Part shown: in pieces, positions 27,869-37,187 of the stretch | Numbering within the stretch: position 1 is the first letter of the stretch | Layout of the letters: each line of letters starts with the position of its first letter | Assembly: GCA_001314805.1 (NCBI GenBank) | Contig: LJSY01000006.1 | Coordinates: forward strand, 44,439 to 108,438 | DNA: 64,000 nucleotides | Direction: 5' to 3' | From: Rhodobacteraceae bacterium HLUCCO18 | GTDB taxonomy: Bacteria; Pseudomonadota; Alphaproteobacteria; Rhodobacterales; Rhodobacteraceae | Made by a program: the position numbers and the translations under genes | Notes under the pieces: model-generated | Database searches by the model: none | Told to the model about the DNA's origin: nothing | Seen by the model: only the letters and a program-made list of their open reading frames with translations

Positions 27869-28546
27869 TCAACCGGCCACGAAATTCACGTCGTCGATGG
27901 CGAAGAATTCCTCGGACGTCGGCTGTGCGGTGCCCGAGTAGACGCCGAAGGTGACCGTCTCGCCGGGATCGTCGATGGTGATCGTGTAGGTCGCGCGGCT
28001 GTCACTGCCGTGGCTGCCGCCGCCCATCGGTTCGTTGCTGTACTGCTGTGCGACGGACACGTTCACGCCCGACACGCCGCCGTCGGTGGTGGTGATCGTG
28101 CCGTGATTGTCGGCATAGAGCGCCACGACCTGTCCGTTGATCATGATCGAGGCGGCCTCGCCCGAAAGATCGTCAACGCCGAGCATGTCGAAGGTGAGGG
28201 TCGCCGTGTCCGCGCCAGCGGGGACTGCGAAGGTGGCCTGCGTCGTCTCGAGCGGGCCGAGCTGCAACACCTCGCCGAAACCGATGAGGTTGGCCAGCGT
28301 GCCGCCCACGAAGCCGCCCATACCGTCGGAGAAATCGTTGGAGAAAAGCGCCTCGGGCATGGCGAAGGCGGTGCGGATCTCGACTCCCGCCATTTGCGAC
28401 GCCGTTTCGCCCGCCAGGCTCTCGATCCCGCCCGACACCAGCACGACGAGGGCGATGCCCGTGCCGACGACTCCTGCGGACAGCACCACCCAGTCGACGG
28501 TGATCGCTCCCGCTTCGTCCTTGAAGAAATTGCAAACCATGCACAT
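27869..28546 (-). CDS. Flp-pilin-like N-terminus fused to a beta-sandwich domain
   Basis: 225 residues. The first 45 look like a Flp/Fap pilin: a short cytoplasmic lead with NFFKDEAGAITVDWVVLSAG, Glu near the +5 position, and a hydrophobic helix VVGTGIALVVLVSGGIESLA. From about 60 to 225 the chain is acidic and beta-rich (ATFAVPAGADTATLTFDMLG, ASIMINGQVVALYADNHGTI, ending EFFAIDDVNFVAG), like a carbohydrate-binding or lectin-like sandwich. It is likely exported and possibly membrane-anchored or pilus-linked. No tad/cpa genes are adjacent. ATG 28546 and ATG 28540 are both possible starts. Confidence 0.7.
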   Translation of the reverse strand: MCMVCNFFKDEAGAITVDWVVLSAGVVGTGIALVVLVSGGIESLAGETASQMAGVEIRTAFAMPEALFSNDFSDGMGGFVGGTLANLIGFGEVLQLGPLETTQATFAVPAGADTATLTFDMLGVDDLSGEAASIMINGQVVALYADNHGTITTTDGGVSGVNVSVAQQYSNEPMGGGSHGSDSRATYTITIDDPGETVTFGVYSGTAQPTSEEFFAIDDVNFVAG

Positions 28547-28687
28547 ACCCGCGATGCCCCGCGGTTAACCATCATATGTCACATTGGGGCCAAGTCGTGG
28601 CGCTATCGTAACCTCATCGTGGCGTCGCGCCTTTCGGGGGCACGACGCTGCGCAGGTTCGAAATCCGACGCCTCCATGGCAATGGCG

Positions 28688-31600
28688 TCAGTCTTCCAAC
28701 TCGACCAGCAGGTCCTTGGCGTCGATCTGCCCGCCGGCTGCCACGTGCACGGCCTTGACCAGAGCGTCGCGCTCGGCGTGAAGGCCGGTCTCCATCTTCA
28801 TCGCCTCGATGGTCAGCAGGAGATCGCCCTGCGCCACCTTCTGCCCCGGCGAGATCGCGACGGTGGCCACGACGCCAGGCATCGGCGCGCCGATATGGTT
28901 TGGGTTGCCCATCTCCGCCTTCGGGCGCTTGACCTGGCCCGCGGCGATCTTGCGGTTGGGCACCCGGATCGTGCGCGGCTGGCCGTTGAGCTCGAAGAAG
29001 ACCCGGACCTCGCCTTCCTCGTTGGTGTCGCCTATGGCCTGCAGCTGCACGACAAGGCGCACGCCCGGGTCGATCTCGGCCTCGATCTCCTCGCCCGGTT
29101 CCATCCCGTAGAAGAAGGTGCGCGTGGGCAATGTCCGGACGGGCCCGTATTCCTTGTGGCGCATCGCGTAGTCGGAAAAGACCTTCGGATACATCATGTA
29201 GCCCATCAGGTCCTCGTCATCGATCTCCTCCTCGAGCCGATCTTCCAGCGCCGTGCGCTCGGCCTCCAGATCGACAGGGGCCACATGCTTGCCGGGCCGG
29301 TCGAGCACGGGCTGCTCGTCCTTGAGCACCTTCTTCAGGATGCCGGGCGGAAAGCCGCCCGGCGGCTGGCCGAGATTGCCGCGCATCATGTCGATGACGC
29401 TGTCGGGGAAGGAGACGTCCTTGGCGGGGTTCTCCACGTCCTCGCGCGTCAGGCCCTGGCTGACCATCATCAGCGCCATGTCGCCCACCACCTTGGAGGA
29501 CGGCGTGACCTTCACGATGTCGCCGAACATCTGGTTCACGTCGGCATACATCTGCGCCACCTCGTGCCAGCGGTCCTCCAGCCCCATGGACCGCGCCTGC
29601 GCCTTGAGGTTGGTGAACTGCCCGCCCGGCATCTCGTGGAGATAGACCTCCGAGGCGGGCGCCTGCATCCCCGATTCAAACGCCGCGTAATGGGCGCGCA
29701 CGGCCTCCCAGTAGTCGGAGATCTCGCGGATCGCCCCGATATCGAGACCGGTATCCCGGTCGGTGAAGCGCAGGGCCTCCACCACCGTGCCCAGCGTCGC
29801 CTGGCTGGTGTTGCCTGACAGGGCGTCCATCGCGCAATCGACCGCATCCACGCCCGCGGCGGAGGCCTCGAGAATCGTGCCGCAGGCGATACCGGCCGTG
29901 TCATGGGTGTGGAAATGGATCGGAAGGTCCACCGCGTCCTTCAGCGCCGGGATCAGAACCGCCGCCGCGGCGGGTTTCAGCAGGCCCGCCATGTCCTTGA
30001 GCCCGAGCACATGGGCACCGGCGGCCTCCAGATCCTTGGCCATCTTGACGTAGTATTTCAGGTCGTATTTCGCCCGGTCGGGATCAAGCACGTTGCCGGT
30101 GTAGCAGATCGTGCCCTCGCAGATCTTGTCCGTCTCCAGCACCGCGTCCATCGAGACGCGCATGTTCTCGACCCAGTTGAGACTGTCGAAGACGCGGAAG
30201 ACGTCCACGCCGCTTTCGGCGGCCCGCCTGACGAAGGCCTGCACCACGTTGTCGGGGTAATTCGTGTAGCCCACGCCGTTGGCGCCCCTGAGCAACATCT
30301 GCGTCATGATGTTGGGCATCTTCTCGCGGATGTCGCGCAGCCGCTGCCACGGGCATTCCTGCAAGAAGCGATAGGCCACGTCGAAGGTGGCCCCGCCCCA
30401 GCATTCGACGCTGAAGAGCTCGGGCAGGTTCGCGGCATAGGCGGGTGCGACCTTGATCATGTCGATCGAGCGCATCCGCGTGGCCAGCAACGACTGGTGC
30501 CCGTCGCGCATGGTCGTGTCGGTGATCAGAAGGCGCGTCTGCTCCTTCATCCATTTCGCCACGGCCTCGGGTCCATGCTCGTCCAGAAGCTGGCGGGTAC
30601 CCATCGCAGGCGTGTCGGACCTGAGCACGGGCGGCTTGGGATCCTTGATGTCGGCGCGGGGACGGGGGCGTCCCTCGGTCTCGGGATGCCCGTTCACGGT
30701 GATGTCGGCGATATACGTCAGGAGCCGCGTCGCGCGGTCCCGGCGAGGCTTGAAATCGAACAGCTCGGGCGTCTCGTCGATGAACTTGGTGTGGTACTGG
30801 TAGTTCAGGAAGGTCGGGTGCTTCAGCAGGTTCTCGACGAAGGCGATGTTGGTCGACACACCCCGGATGCGAAACTCGCGCAGCGCGCGGTCCATCCGCG
30901 CGATCGCGGCCTCGGGCGTGGGCGCCCATGCGGTGACCTTCTCCAGCAGGCTGTCATAATAACGCGTGATGACCGCACCGGAATAGGCCGTGCCGCCGTC
31001 GAGCCGGATGCCCATGCCGGTGGCCCCGCGATAGGCGGTGATACGCCCGTAATCGGGGATGAAGTTGTTGGTCGGGTCCTCGGTGGTGATCCGGCACTGG
31101 ATGGCGTGGCCGTCGAGCTTCACGTCGTATTGCGAGGCGACGCCGGTGGCCTCCACGAGGCTCTTGCCCTCGGTGATGAGGATCTGCGCGCGCACGATGT
31201 CGATGCCGGTGACCTCTTCGGTCACGGTATGCTCGACCTGCACGCGGGGATTGACCTCGATGAAGTAGAAAGCGCCGGTTTCCATGTCCATGAGGAACTC
31301 GACGGTGCCGGCGCACTGGTAGTTCACGTGTTCGCAGATCTTCTTGCCCAGAAGACAGATCTCCTCGCGCTGGGCCTCGGAGAGATAGGGGGCGGGCGCG
31401 CGTTCCACGACCTTCTGGTTGCGCCGCTGGACGGAACAGTCGCGTTCGTAGAGGTGGTAGATGTTGCCATGACTGTCACCGAGGATCTGCACCTCCACGT
31501 GCCGGGCGCGCAGGATCATCTTCTCGAGGTAACCCTCGCCATTGCCGAAGGCGGCCTCGGCCTCGCGCCGGCCCTCGCGGACCTTCTCCTCGAGCTCCCC

Positions 31601-32131
31601 GGGGCCGTTGATCGGGCGCATCCCCCGCCCGCCGCCACCCCAGGAGGCCTTGAGCATCAGGGGATAGCCGATCTCGCCGGCGTCTTTCGCGATGCCCTTC
31701 ATGTCGTCGCCGAGGACCTCGGTCGCCGGGATCACGGGAACGCCCGCCTCGATCGCCACACGTCGCGCGGAGGCCTTGTCGCCAAGCGCGCGCATCGTCT
31801 CGGCCCTCGGCCCGATGAAGGCGATCCCGGCGGCCTCGCAGGCATCGACGAATTCGGGGTTTTCGGACAAAAGCCCGTAGCCCGGATGGATCGCGTCGGC
31901 GCCGCACATCTTCGCCACGCGGATGATCTCGGGGATCGAGAGATAGGCCGCCACGGGGCCGAGCCCCTCGCCGATCTTGTAGGCCTCGTCCGCCTTGAAG
32001 CGGTGGAGCGACAGCTTGTCCTCCTCGGCGTAGATGGCGACCGTCCGCTTGCCCAGCTCGTTCGCCGCGCGCATGACGCGGATCGCGATTTCGCCGCGAT
32101 TGGCGACGAGGATCTTCTTGAACTCGGGCAT
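28688..32131 (-). CDS. pyc: Pyruvate carboxylase
   Basis: 1147 residues, full single-chain enzyme. The biotin carboxylase domain (about 1-455) has KILVANRGEIAIRVMRAANE and the ATP-grasp loop WGGGGRGMRPI. The carboxyltransferase domain (about 540-810) begins TDTTMRDGHQSLLATRMRS and includes HFHTHDTAGIACGTILEASA. The biotinyl domain at the end carries IEAMKMETGLHAERD. It makes oxaloacetate from pyruvate and bicarbonate, an anaplerotic route typical of Roseobacter-group bacteria. ATG 32131 matches the family start MPEFKKILVANRG. Confidence 0.97.
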   Translation of the reverse strand: MPEFKKILVANRGEIAIRVMRAANELGKRTVAIYAEEDKLSLHRFKADEAYKIGEGLGPVAAYLSIPEIIRVAKMCGADAIHPGYGLLSENPEFVDACEAAGIAFIGPRAETMRALGDKASARRVAIEAGVPVIPATEVLGDDMKGIAKDAGEIGYPLMLKASWGGGGRGMRPINGPGELEEKVREGRREAEAAFGNGEGYLEKMILRARHVEVQILGDSHGNIYHLYERDCSVQRRNQKVVERAPAPYLSEAQREEICLLGKKICEHVNYQCAGTVEFLMDMETGAFYFIEVNPRVQVEHTVTEEVTGIDIVRAQILITEGKSLVEATGVASQYDVKLDGHAIQCRITTEDPTNNFIPDYGRITAYRGATGMGIRLDGGTAYSGAVITRYYDSLLEKVTAWAPTPEAAIARMDRALREFRIRGVSTNIAFVENLLKHPTFLNYQYHTKFIDETPELFDFKPRRDRATRLLTYIADITVNGHPETEGRPRPRADIKDPKPPVLRSDTPAMGTRQLLDEHGPEAVAKWMKEQTRLLITDTTMRDGHQSLLATRMRSIDMIKVAPAYAANLPELFSVECWGGATFDVAYRFLQECPWQRLRDIREKMPNIMTQMLLRGANGVGYTNYPDNVVQAFVRRAAESGVDVFRVFDSLNWVENMRVSMDAVLETDKICEGTICYTGNVLDPDRAKYDLKYYVKMAKDLEAAGAHVLGLKDMAGLLKPAAAAVLIPALKDAVDLPIHFHTHDTAGIACGTILEASAAGVDAVDCAMDALSGNTSQATLGTVVEALRFTDRDTGLDIGAIREISDYWEAVRAHYAAFESGMQAPASEVYLHEMPGGQFTNLKAQARSMGLEDRWHEVAQMYADVNQMFGDIVKVTPSSKVVGDMALMMVSQGLTREDVENPAKDVSFPDSVIDMMRGNLGQPPGGFPPGILKKVLKDEQPVLDRPGKHVAPVDLEAERTALEDRLEEEIDDEDLMGYMMYPKVFSDYAMRHKEYGPVRTLPTRTFFYGMEPGEEIEAEIDPGVRLVVQLQAIGDTNEEGEVRVFFELNGQPRTIRVPNRKIAAGQVKRPKAEMGNPNHIGAPMPGVVATVAISPGQKVAQGDLLLTIEAMKMETGLHAERDALVKAVHVAAGGQIDAKDLLVELED

Positions 32132-32294
32132 GGCGGACGGAACTCCCTTTCGCGATTGCAGAATGTCTACGGCGCGTCGGGCAAGCCCGCAACTGGAAGC
32201 TGTGCCGCATGAGCCGGACAACGGGGGTCAGCGGCGGCTCGGGGGACGAGCCCCCTTGCCGCCGCTCATGCGCTCCGCGCACGGCTTTCCTCAT

Positions 32295-32330
32295 GCGCTC
32301 CGCGCGGGGAGTTTTCTGCCAGGATGAAAG
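32295..32330 (+). repeat. Intergenic repeat, copy 3
   Basis: GCGCTCCGCGCGGGGAGTTTTC then TGCCAGGATGAAAG, matching copies 1 and 2 in core and spacing. A nested hairpin (GCGGCGGC ... GGGG ... CCCC ... GCCGCCGC, about 32230-32270) lies before it, and CATGCGCTCCGCGC occurs twice in the same gap. Confidence 0.55.
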
Positions 32331-32337
32331 TGAGGGG

Positions 32338-33483
32338 TCAGGTCCCGGACCACCGACGTCCGGACAGCTCGTCCAGCCGCGCGGCCCCGATCTGCGCCAT
32401 GTTGGAGGTCATGTCCTTGACCAGCATGTCGTGCAGATGCGCCGGCCCCTTGCGCCCCAACGCGCCGAGCGCGTAGTGCCACGTGCGCCCCATCATCACG
32501 AAATCGGCCCCCAGCGCCAGCATGCGCAGGATGTCGAGCCCGCCCGCGATCCCGCTGTCGCAGATCACCGGCAACCCGGTCGCCGCCCGAATCTCCGGCA
32601 GCACATCCACCGCGGCGGGCGCGCCGTCGAACTGCCGGCCCGCGTGGTTCGAAACCCAGATCGCATCGACGCCCTCCGCCTCGGCGCGGGTCGCGACCTC
32701 GGTCTCCATGACACCCTTGAGGATGAACGGCCCCGTCCACGCCTCGCGCAGCCCGGCCACGTAATCCCAGTCGGGCGCGGCGCGAAGCAGGTAGCCCACA
32801 TGCGCCGTGGAGGGCAGGCGGCCCAGCTTTTCCTGGTCGGCGTAGCTGTCCATCAGCCGCATGCGCGGCATGCCCGAGGCCCGGATGCCCATGGCCCAGG
32901 CCGGGCAGCGCGCGACCTGCAGCGCCAGACGCGGCGTCAGGCGCGGCGGCTGCACCAGCCCGCCGCGTGTCTGGCGCTCCCGCCGCGAGGCCGCGGGCAC
33001 GTCCACGGTCAGCACAAGCGTGTGAAACCCCGCGCCGCGCGCCCGCGCCAGCATGTCGTCACGGATGCCGGGATCGCGGGGCGGGTACATCTGGAACCAG
33101 CCCTGATCGCCCTGCGCGCCCTTCAGGTCCTCGGGCGTGCGCGTCGCCACGGTCGAGAGGCCATAGGGAATGCCCGCCCGCGCCGCGTGCCGCGCCAGCA
33201 GGATCTCCGCCTCGGGCCAGACCAGCCCCGACATGCCCAGCGGCGCGATGCCGAAGGGCACCGGGAAGGCGCGCCCGAGGAAGGTGGTCGCGAGATCCGC
33301 CACGATCTCCCCGCGCAGCGCGGCAGGCCGGAACAGGACGCGGTCGAGGGCTGCGCGGTTGCGCGCGGTCACGCTCTCGCTGCCGGTCGCGCTGTCGAGA
33401 TACTCCCACACGAAATGCGGGATGCGCCGCCGCGCGCGCGCCTTGAGGTCGGAAATCGCGGGATATTTCGCGTGCAGGTCCAT
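32338..33483 (-). CDS. FMN-dependent alpha-hydroxy-acid oxidase/dehydrogenase (LldD family)
   Basis: 381 residues, FMN (beta/alpha)8 barrel. Family landmarks are RRRIPHFVWEYLDSATGSE at the N-terminus, the FMN-binding FGIAPLGMSGLVWPEAE, and the active-site SNHAGRQFDGAPAAVDVLPE with its catalytic His. It oxidises an L-2-hydroxy acid such as lactate to the keto acid; the exact substrate is not evident. ATG 33483 is chosen over GTG 33492. It lies next to pyc, and lactate oxidation would feed pyruvate to it (inference). Confidence 0.9.
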   Translation of the reverse strand: MDLHAKYPAISDLKARARRRIPHFVWEYLDSATGSESVTARNRAALDRVLFRPAALRGEIVADLATTFLGRAFPVPFGIAPLGMSGLVWPEAEILLARHAARAGIPYGLSTVATRTPEDLKGAQGDQGWFQMYPPRDPGIRDDMLARARGAGFHTLVLTVDVPAASRRERQTRGGLVQPPRLTPRLALQVARCPAWAMGIRASGMPRMRLMDSYADQEKLGRLPSTAHVGYLLRAAPDWDYVAGLREAWTGPFILKGVMETEVATRAEAEGVDAIWVSNHAGRQFDGAPAAVDVLPEIRAATGLPVICDSGIAGGLDILRMLALGADFVMMGRTWHYALGALGRKGPAHLHDMLVKDMTSNMAQIGAARLDELSGRRWSGT

Positions 33484-33532
33484 GCGCGACACGAAGCACC
33501 CGCGCGCCGGCTTGTCCAGAGCGCTACCGCAG

Positions 33533-33569
33533 GCCCGCCTTCATCTTTCCCCAAATACCGCCGGGGTCC
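33533..33569 (-). repeat. Intergenic repeat, copy 4 (divergent)
   Basis: On the minus strand GGACCCCGGCGGTATTTGGG followed by GAAAGATGAAGGCGGGC. It keeps the CGGCGG ... AGATGAAG frame of the other copies with ATTTGGGG in place of AGTTTTC, and is flanked by a GGGGC/GCCCC hairpin (33570-33590). Confidence 0.5.
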
Positions 33570-33658
33570 GGGGCAGCGCCCCGGGGTCTGCCGGAAGCGC
33601 GCGGAACAATCTGCGAACAAAGCTTTAATCCCGCACCAAATCGCCCTATGCTCCGCCC

Positions 33659-36094
33659 ATGAGCAGTTTCGACGATTCCGAGGCGTTCGAGGCCGCCTCC
33701 GCCGTTTCGCTGTCCGCGCAGGCCATGGCCGCGCGGCCCAAGCCCTATCTCGACGGGCTGAACCCCGCGCAGCGCGATGCGGTGCAGCGGCTCGACGGCC
33801 CTGTGCTGATGCTGGCGGGCGCGGGCACCGGCAAGACGCGCGCGCTGACCGCGCGGATCGCGCATCTTCTGACCACGGGGGCGGCGCGGCCGAACGAGAT
33901 CCTGGCCGTCACCTTCACCAACAAGGCCGCGCGCGAGATGCGCGGGCGCGTGGCGCAACTCATGGGGCAGTCCATCGAGGGGATGCCCTGGCTCGGCACG
34001 TTTCACGCGATCTGCGTAAAGCTCTTGCGCCGCCATGCGGAGCTCGTGGGGCTGAAGTCCAACTTCACCATCCTCGACACCGACGACCAGGTCCGGCTGA
34101 TGAAGCAGCTGATCAACGCCGCCGGGATCGACGAAAAGCGCTGGCCGGCGCGGCAGCTGGCCTCGATCATCGACGGCTGGAAGAATCGCGCGCTGACGCC
34201 CGACAAGATCCCCGCCGCCGATGCCGGCGCCTTCAACCGGCAGGGCCCCGCGCTCTACGCCGAATACCAGGCGCGGCTGAAGACGCTGAACGCGGTCGAT
34301 TTCGGCGATCTCCTGCTCCACGTCATCGAGATCTTCCAGAAGAACGATGACCTGCTGGAACAGTATCGCCGCTGGTTCCGCTACATTCTCGTGGACGAGT
34401 ACCAGGACACCAACGTCGCGCAATATCTCTGGCTCAGGCTTCTGGCGCAGGGGCACATGAACATCTGCTGCGTGGGCGACGACGACCAGTCGATCTATGG
34501 CTGGCGCGGCGCCGAGGTGGGCAACATCCTTCGGTTCGAAAAGGATTTTCCCGGCGCCCATGTCGTCCGGCTGGAACAGAACTACCGTTCCACCGGCCAT
34601 ATCCTCTCCGCCGCCTCGGGCGTCATTGCGGCCAACAAGGGGCGGCTGGGCAAGACGCTCTGGACCGAGGGCGAGGACGGCGAGAAGGTCCGCCTGATCG
34701 GCCATTGGGACGGCGAGGAGGAGGCCCGCTGGGTCGGCGAGGAGATCGAGGCCATGGGCCACGGCACGCGCGGCATGGACCCGATCCGGCCCGACGGGAT
34801 CGCCATCCTCGTGCGCGCCTCCCACCAGATGCGCGCCTTCGAGGACCGTTTCCTGACCATCGGTCTGCCCTATCGCGTGATCGGCGGCCCGCGCTTCTAC
34901 GAGCGGATGGAGATCCGCGATGCGATGGCCTATTTCCGCGTCGTGGTCAGCCCCGAGGACGATCTTGCCTTCGAGCGGATCGTGAACACGCCCAAGCGCG
35001 GGCTGGGCGACAAGGCGCAGGCGACGATCCAGAAACTGGCGCGCACCAATGGCGTGAGCCTCGTGGAAGGCGCCCGGCTGGCGGTGGACAGTGGCGCGCT
35101 GGGCGGCAAGGGTGCGAAGGAGTTGCGCGCGCTTCTGGAGCGCGTCGCACGCTGGCGGTCGATGATGGCGGGCGCGGTGGCGGCCACGTCGGACGATCTC
35201 ATAGAAGATATGGGGGCGGGCGATCGGCTGTCCCATATCGAGCTGGCCGAGGTGATCCTCGACGAAAGCGGCTACACGGCGCATTGGCAGAACGACAAGA
35301 CGCCGGAGGCGCCGGGTCGGCTGGAGAACCTCAAGGAACTTGTCAAGGCATTGGAATCCTTCGAGAACCTGCAAGGGTTTCTCGAACATGTCTCGCTCAT
35401 CATGGACAATGAGCAGGAGGACAGCGAGCCCAAGGTCACGCTGATGACGCTCCACGCCGCCAAGGGGCTGGAGTTTCCCGCCGTTTTTCTGCCGGGCTGG
35501 GAGGACGGGCTGTTCCCCTCGCAGCGGTCCATGGACGAGACCGGGCTCAAGGGTCTCGAGGAGGAACGACGCCTCGCCTATGTGGGCATCACGCGCGCCG
35601 AGAGGCTCTGCACGATCTCGTTCGCCGGCAACCGCCGGGTCTATGGCCAGTGGCAGAGCCAGCTGCCCTCGCGCTTCATCGACGAGTTGCCGGCCGAGCA
35701 TGTGGAGGTGCTGACGCCGCCCGGTCTTTACGGCCATCAGGGCGGCATGGCCGCCTCGGCCAGCCCCGTCAGCGGCATGATGCGCGGCTCCGACCTGCAC
35801 GAACAGGCGGCGCGCGCCGATGTCTACAACTCGCCGGGGTGGAGACGGCTGCAGGCCAATCAGGGTCGCTTCGGCATGCGCCAGCCCTCGGAGGCCAAGG
35901 GAATCACCATCGACGCCGAGGCGGTCAGCGTGTTTTCCGAAGGTGACCGGGTTTTTCACCAGAAATTCGGCTATGGCTCCATCATCAGTGTCGAGGGTGA
36001 CAAGCTTGGCGTCCGTTTCGACAAGGCCGGTGAAAAACACGTGGTTGGCCGGTTCCTCGTGGCCGCCGATGCCGCCGGCGATGTGCCGTTCTAG
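33659..36094 (+). CDS. UvrD/PcrA-type DNA helicase
   Basis: 811 residues, superfamily 1A 3'-5' helicase. Q motif LNPAQRDAVQRLDGPVLMLA, Walker A AGAGTGKTRALTARIAHL, Walker B VDEYQDTNVAQYLW, motif III GDDDQSIYGWRGA, and motifs V/VI in MTLHAAKGLEFPAVFLPGWE and RRLAYVGITRAERL. The C-terminal Tudor-like domain is clear (GDRVFHQKFGYGSIISVEGD). It acts in nucleotide excision and mismatch repair and removes recombinase or stalled polymerase. uvrD and pcrA cannot be told apart from sequence alone here. The N-terminal 30 residues are a short extension. Confidence 0.95.
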   Translation: MSSFDDSEAFEAASAVSLSAQAMAARPKPYLDGLNPAQRDAVQRLDGPVLMLAGAGTGKTRALTARIAHLLTTGAARPNEILAVTFTNKAAREMRGRVAQLMGQSIEGMPWLGTFHAICVKLLRRHAELVGLKSNFTILDTDDQVRLMKQLINAAGIDEKRWPARQLASIIDGWKNRALTPDKIPAADAGAFNRQGPALYAEYQARLKTLNAVDFGDLLLHVIEIFQKNDDLLEQYRRWFRYILVDEYQDTNVAQYLWLRLLAQGHMNICCVGDDDQSIYGWRGAEVGNILRFEKDFPGAHVVRLEQNYRSTGHILSAASGVIAANKGRLGKTLWTEGEDGEKVRLIGHWDGEEEARWVGEEIEAMGHGTRGMDPIRPDGIAILVRASHQMRAFEDRFLTIGLPYRVIGGPRFYERMEIRDAMAYFRVVVSPEDDLAFERIVNTPKRGLGDKAQATIQKLARTNGVSLVEGARLAVDSGALGGKGAKELRALLERVARWRSMMAGAVAATSDDLIEDMGAGDRLSHIELAEVILDESGYTAHWQNDKTPEAPGRLENLKELVKALESFENLQGFLEHVSLIMDNEQEDSEPKVTLMTLHAAKGLEFPAVFLPGWEDGLFPSQRSMDETGLKGLEEERRLAYVGITRAERLCTISFAGNRRVYGQWQSQLPSRFIDELPAEHVEVLTPPGLYGHQGGMAASASPVSGMMRGSDLHEQAARADVYNSPGWRRLQANQGRFGMRQPSEAKGITIDAEAVSVFSEGDRVFHQKFGYGSIISVEGDKLGVRFDKAGEKHVVGRFLVAADAAGDVPF

Positions 36095-36231
36095 GCCGAT
36101 CTGGCGCGCGAAAGATTTCAAAGCTGTCGTTTTTGCGTGAACGCGGGTAAAACCGGCCTGCGAGACAGATCATCGGGACGCGGCCCCATGGATGTGGGGG
36201 CGGGCCAAGGGCCCGGGCTAGGGAGGAACCG

Positions 36232-36528
36232 ATGAAGACCCTGATCTATGAACCCGATCCCGGGCGCGCCCGGGGTCACGTGGCCCTGTTCGGCGGCGAT
36301 GCCGACCGGGTGGATATCGCCCGCAGCATCGCCGAGGCGCGGCTGATGTTGCTGAACGACCGCTACGACCGGTTGGCGCTCAGGCGCGGGGCAGGGGCGG
36401 CGCGGGCGCTTCTGGGCGTGGCCCGCGCGACAAGCCCCGACTGCGTCATGGTCGACCTCGGCTCGATGCGCGCGCGTCCGGTCTCCGGCCCTGGCAGGGA
36501 CGCCACGGCCCTCAGCCGGCCGGCCTGA
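36232..36528 (+). CDS. Small orphan receiver-like protein
   Basis: 98 residues with a strong ribosome site (AGGGAGGAACCG) before ATG. TLIYEPDPGRARGHVALFGG, then ARSIAEARLMLLNDRYDRLA and ATSPDCVMVDL, follow the beta-alpha rhythm of response-regulator receivers (acidic residues after beta 1), but no phosphorylatable Asp in the usual VLLD position is evident and the domain is short. The last 17 nt overlap the convergent LysE gene. Family assignment is tentative; it could be a degenerate receiver or an unrelated small protein. Confidence 0.5.
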   Translation: MKTLIYEPDPGRARGHVALFGGDADRVDIARSIAEARLMLLNDRYDRLALRRGAGAARALLGVARATSPDCVMVDLGSMRARPVSGPGRDATALSRPA

Positions 36529-37114
36529 GCATCGGCCAGAGCGAGGCCACCAGCACAAGCGCCATCGTCCAGTTGAACGCCCTCAGCCGTCCGGGCGCGG
36601 TCAGCCATCGGCTGAGCTGCGTGCCGCCCCAGGCCCAGGCCGTGACGGAGGGCAGGTTCACCGCGGCGAAGACCAGCGCCACGAGGACTGCGCCGCTCCA
36701 CGCGCCGTCCGCCGCGCCGAAATTCGTCTGCGCGTAGATCGCCATGTACCAGGCCTTCGGGTTCACCCACTGGAACGCCGCGGCCTGCGCCCAGGTCAGC
36801 GGACGGCCCTTCGCCGCGCCCTCGGCCGGTGGTGCCGCGTTCGCGATCTTCCAGGCCAGCCACAGCAGGTAGGCCACGCTGACCACCGTCAGTCCCGTGC
36901 GCAGCCACGGCAGCGCGGTGAACAGGCCCAGAAGGCCCAGCCCCACCAGCGCCACCATCGCCGCATGGCCGCCCGAGATGCCCAGCATGTGCGGCACCGT
37001 CCGGCGCAACCCGAAATTCGCGCCCGAGGCCAGCAACATGACGTTGTTCGGCCCCGGCGTGATCGAGGAGGCGAAGGCGAAGAGGATGAGCGCGGCAAGC
37101 GTGTCGAGGGTCAT
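36512..37114 (-). CDS. LysE/RhtB-type amino-acid exporter
   Basis: 200 residues with about six hydrophobic spans. The N-terminal signature TPGPNNVMLLASGANFGLRR and the following HMLGISGGHAAMVALVGLG are diagnostic of the LysE superfamily, and FQWVNPKAWYMAI is the usual loop. It exports amino acids or derivatives. ATG 37114 is taken by homology. It is divergently paired with an Lrp/AsnC regulator, the common control arrangement for such exporters. Confidence 0.92.
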   Translation of the reverse strand: MTLDTLAALILFAFASSITPGPNNVMLLASGANFGLRRTVPHMLGISGGHAAMVALVGLGLLGLFTALPWLRTGLTVVSVAYLLWLAWKIANAAPPAEGAAKGRPLTWAQAAAFQWVNPKAWYMAIYAQTNFGAADGAWSGAVLVALVFAAVNLPSVTAWAWGGTQLSRWLTAPGRLRAFNWTMALVLVASLWPMLRPAG

Positions 37115-37141
37115 GAGCGCAACCATGATGCATGACACACC

Positions 37142-37160
37142 GCATGAAATTGCAATATGC
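37142..37160. promoter_or_regulatory. Candidate Lrp/AsnC operator
   Basis: GCATGAAATTGCAATATGC is an imperfect palindrome centred on ATTGCAAT in the 73-bp gap between the lysE-type gene and the Lrp gene. CATGATGCATG lies just beside it (37124-37134). The AT-rich interrupted symmetry fits AsnC/Lrp sites. No binding evidence is possible from sequence alone. Confidence 0.4.
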
Positions 37161-37187
37161 CGCGTCTTGCGGTAGCTCACGCAACAG

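Noticed and set aside
29903..32212. Long plus-strand open frame (769 codons) opposite pyruvate carboxylase
   Set aside because: The complementary frame of a fully conserved enzyme; the product is His/Asp/Arg-rich with no family features.
33524..36121. Long minus-strand open frame (865 codons) opposite the UvrD-type helicase
   Set aside because: Shadow of the helicase gene caused by codon bias at high GC.
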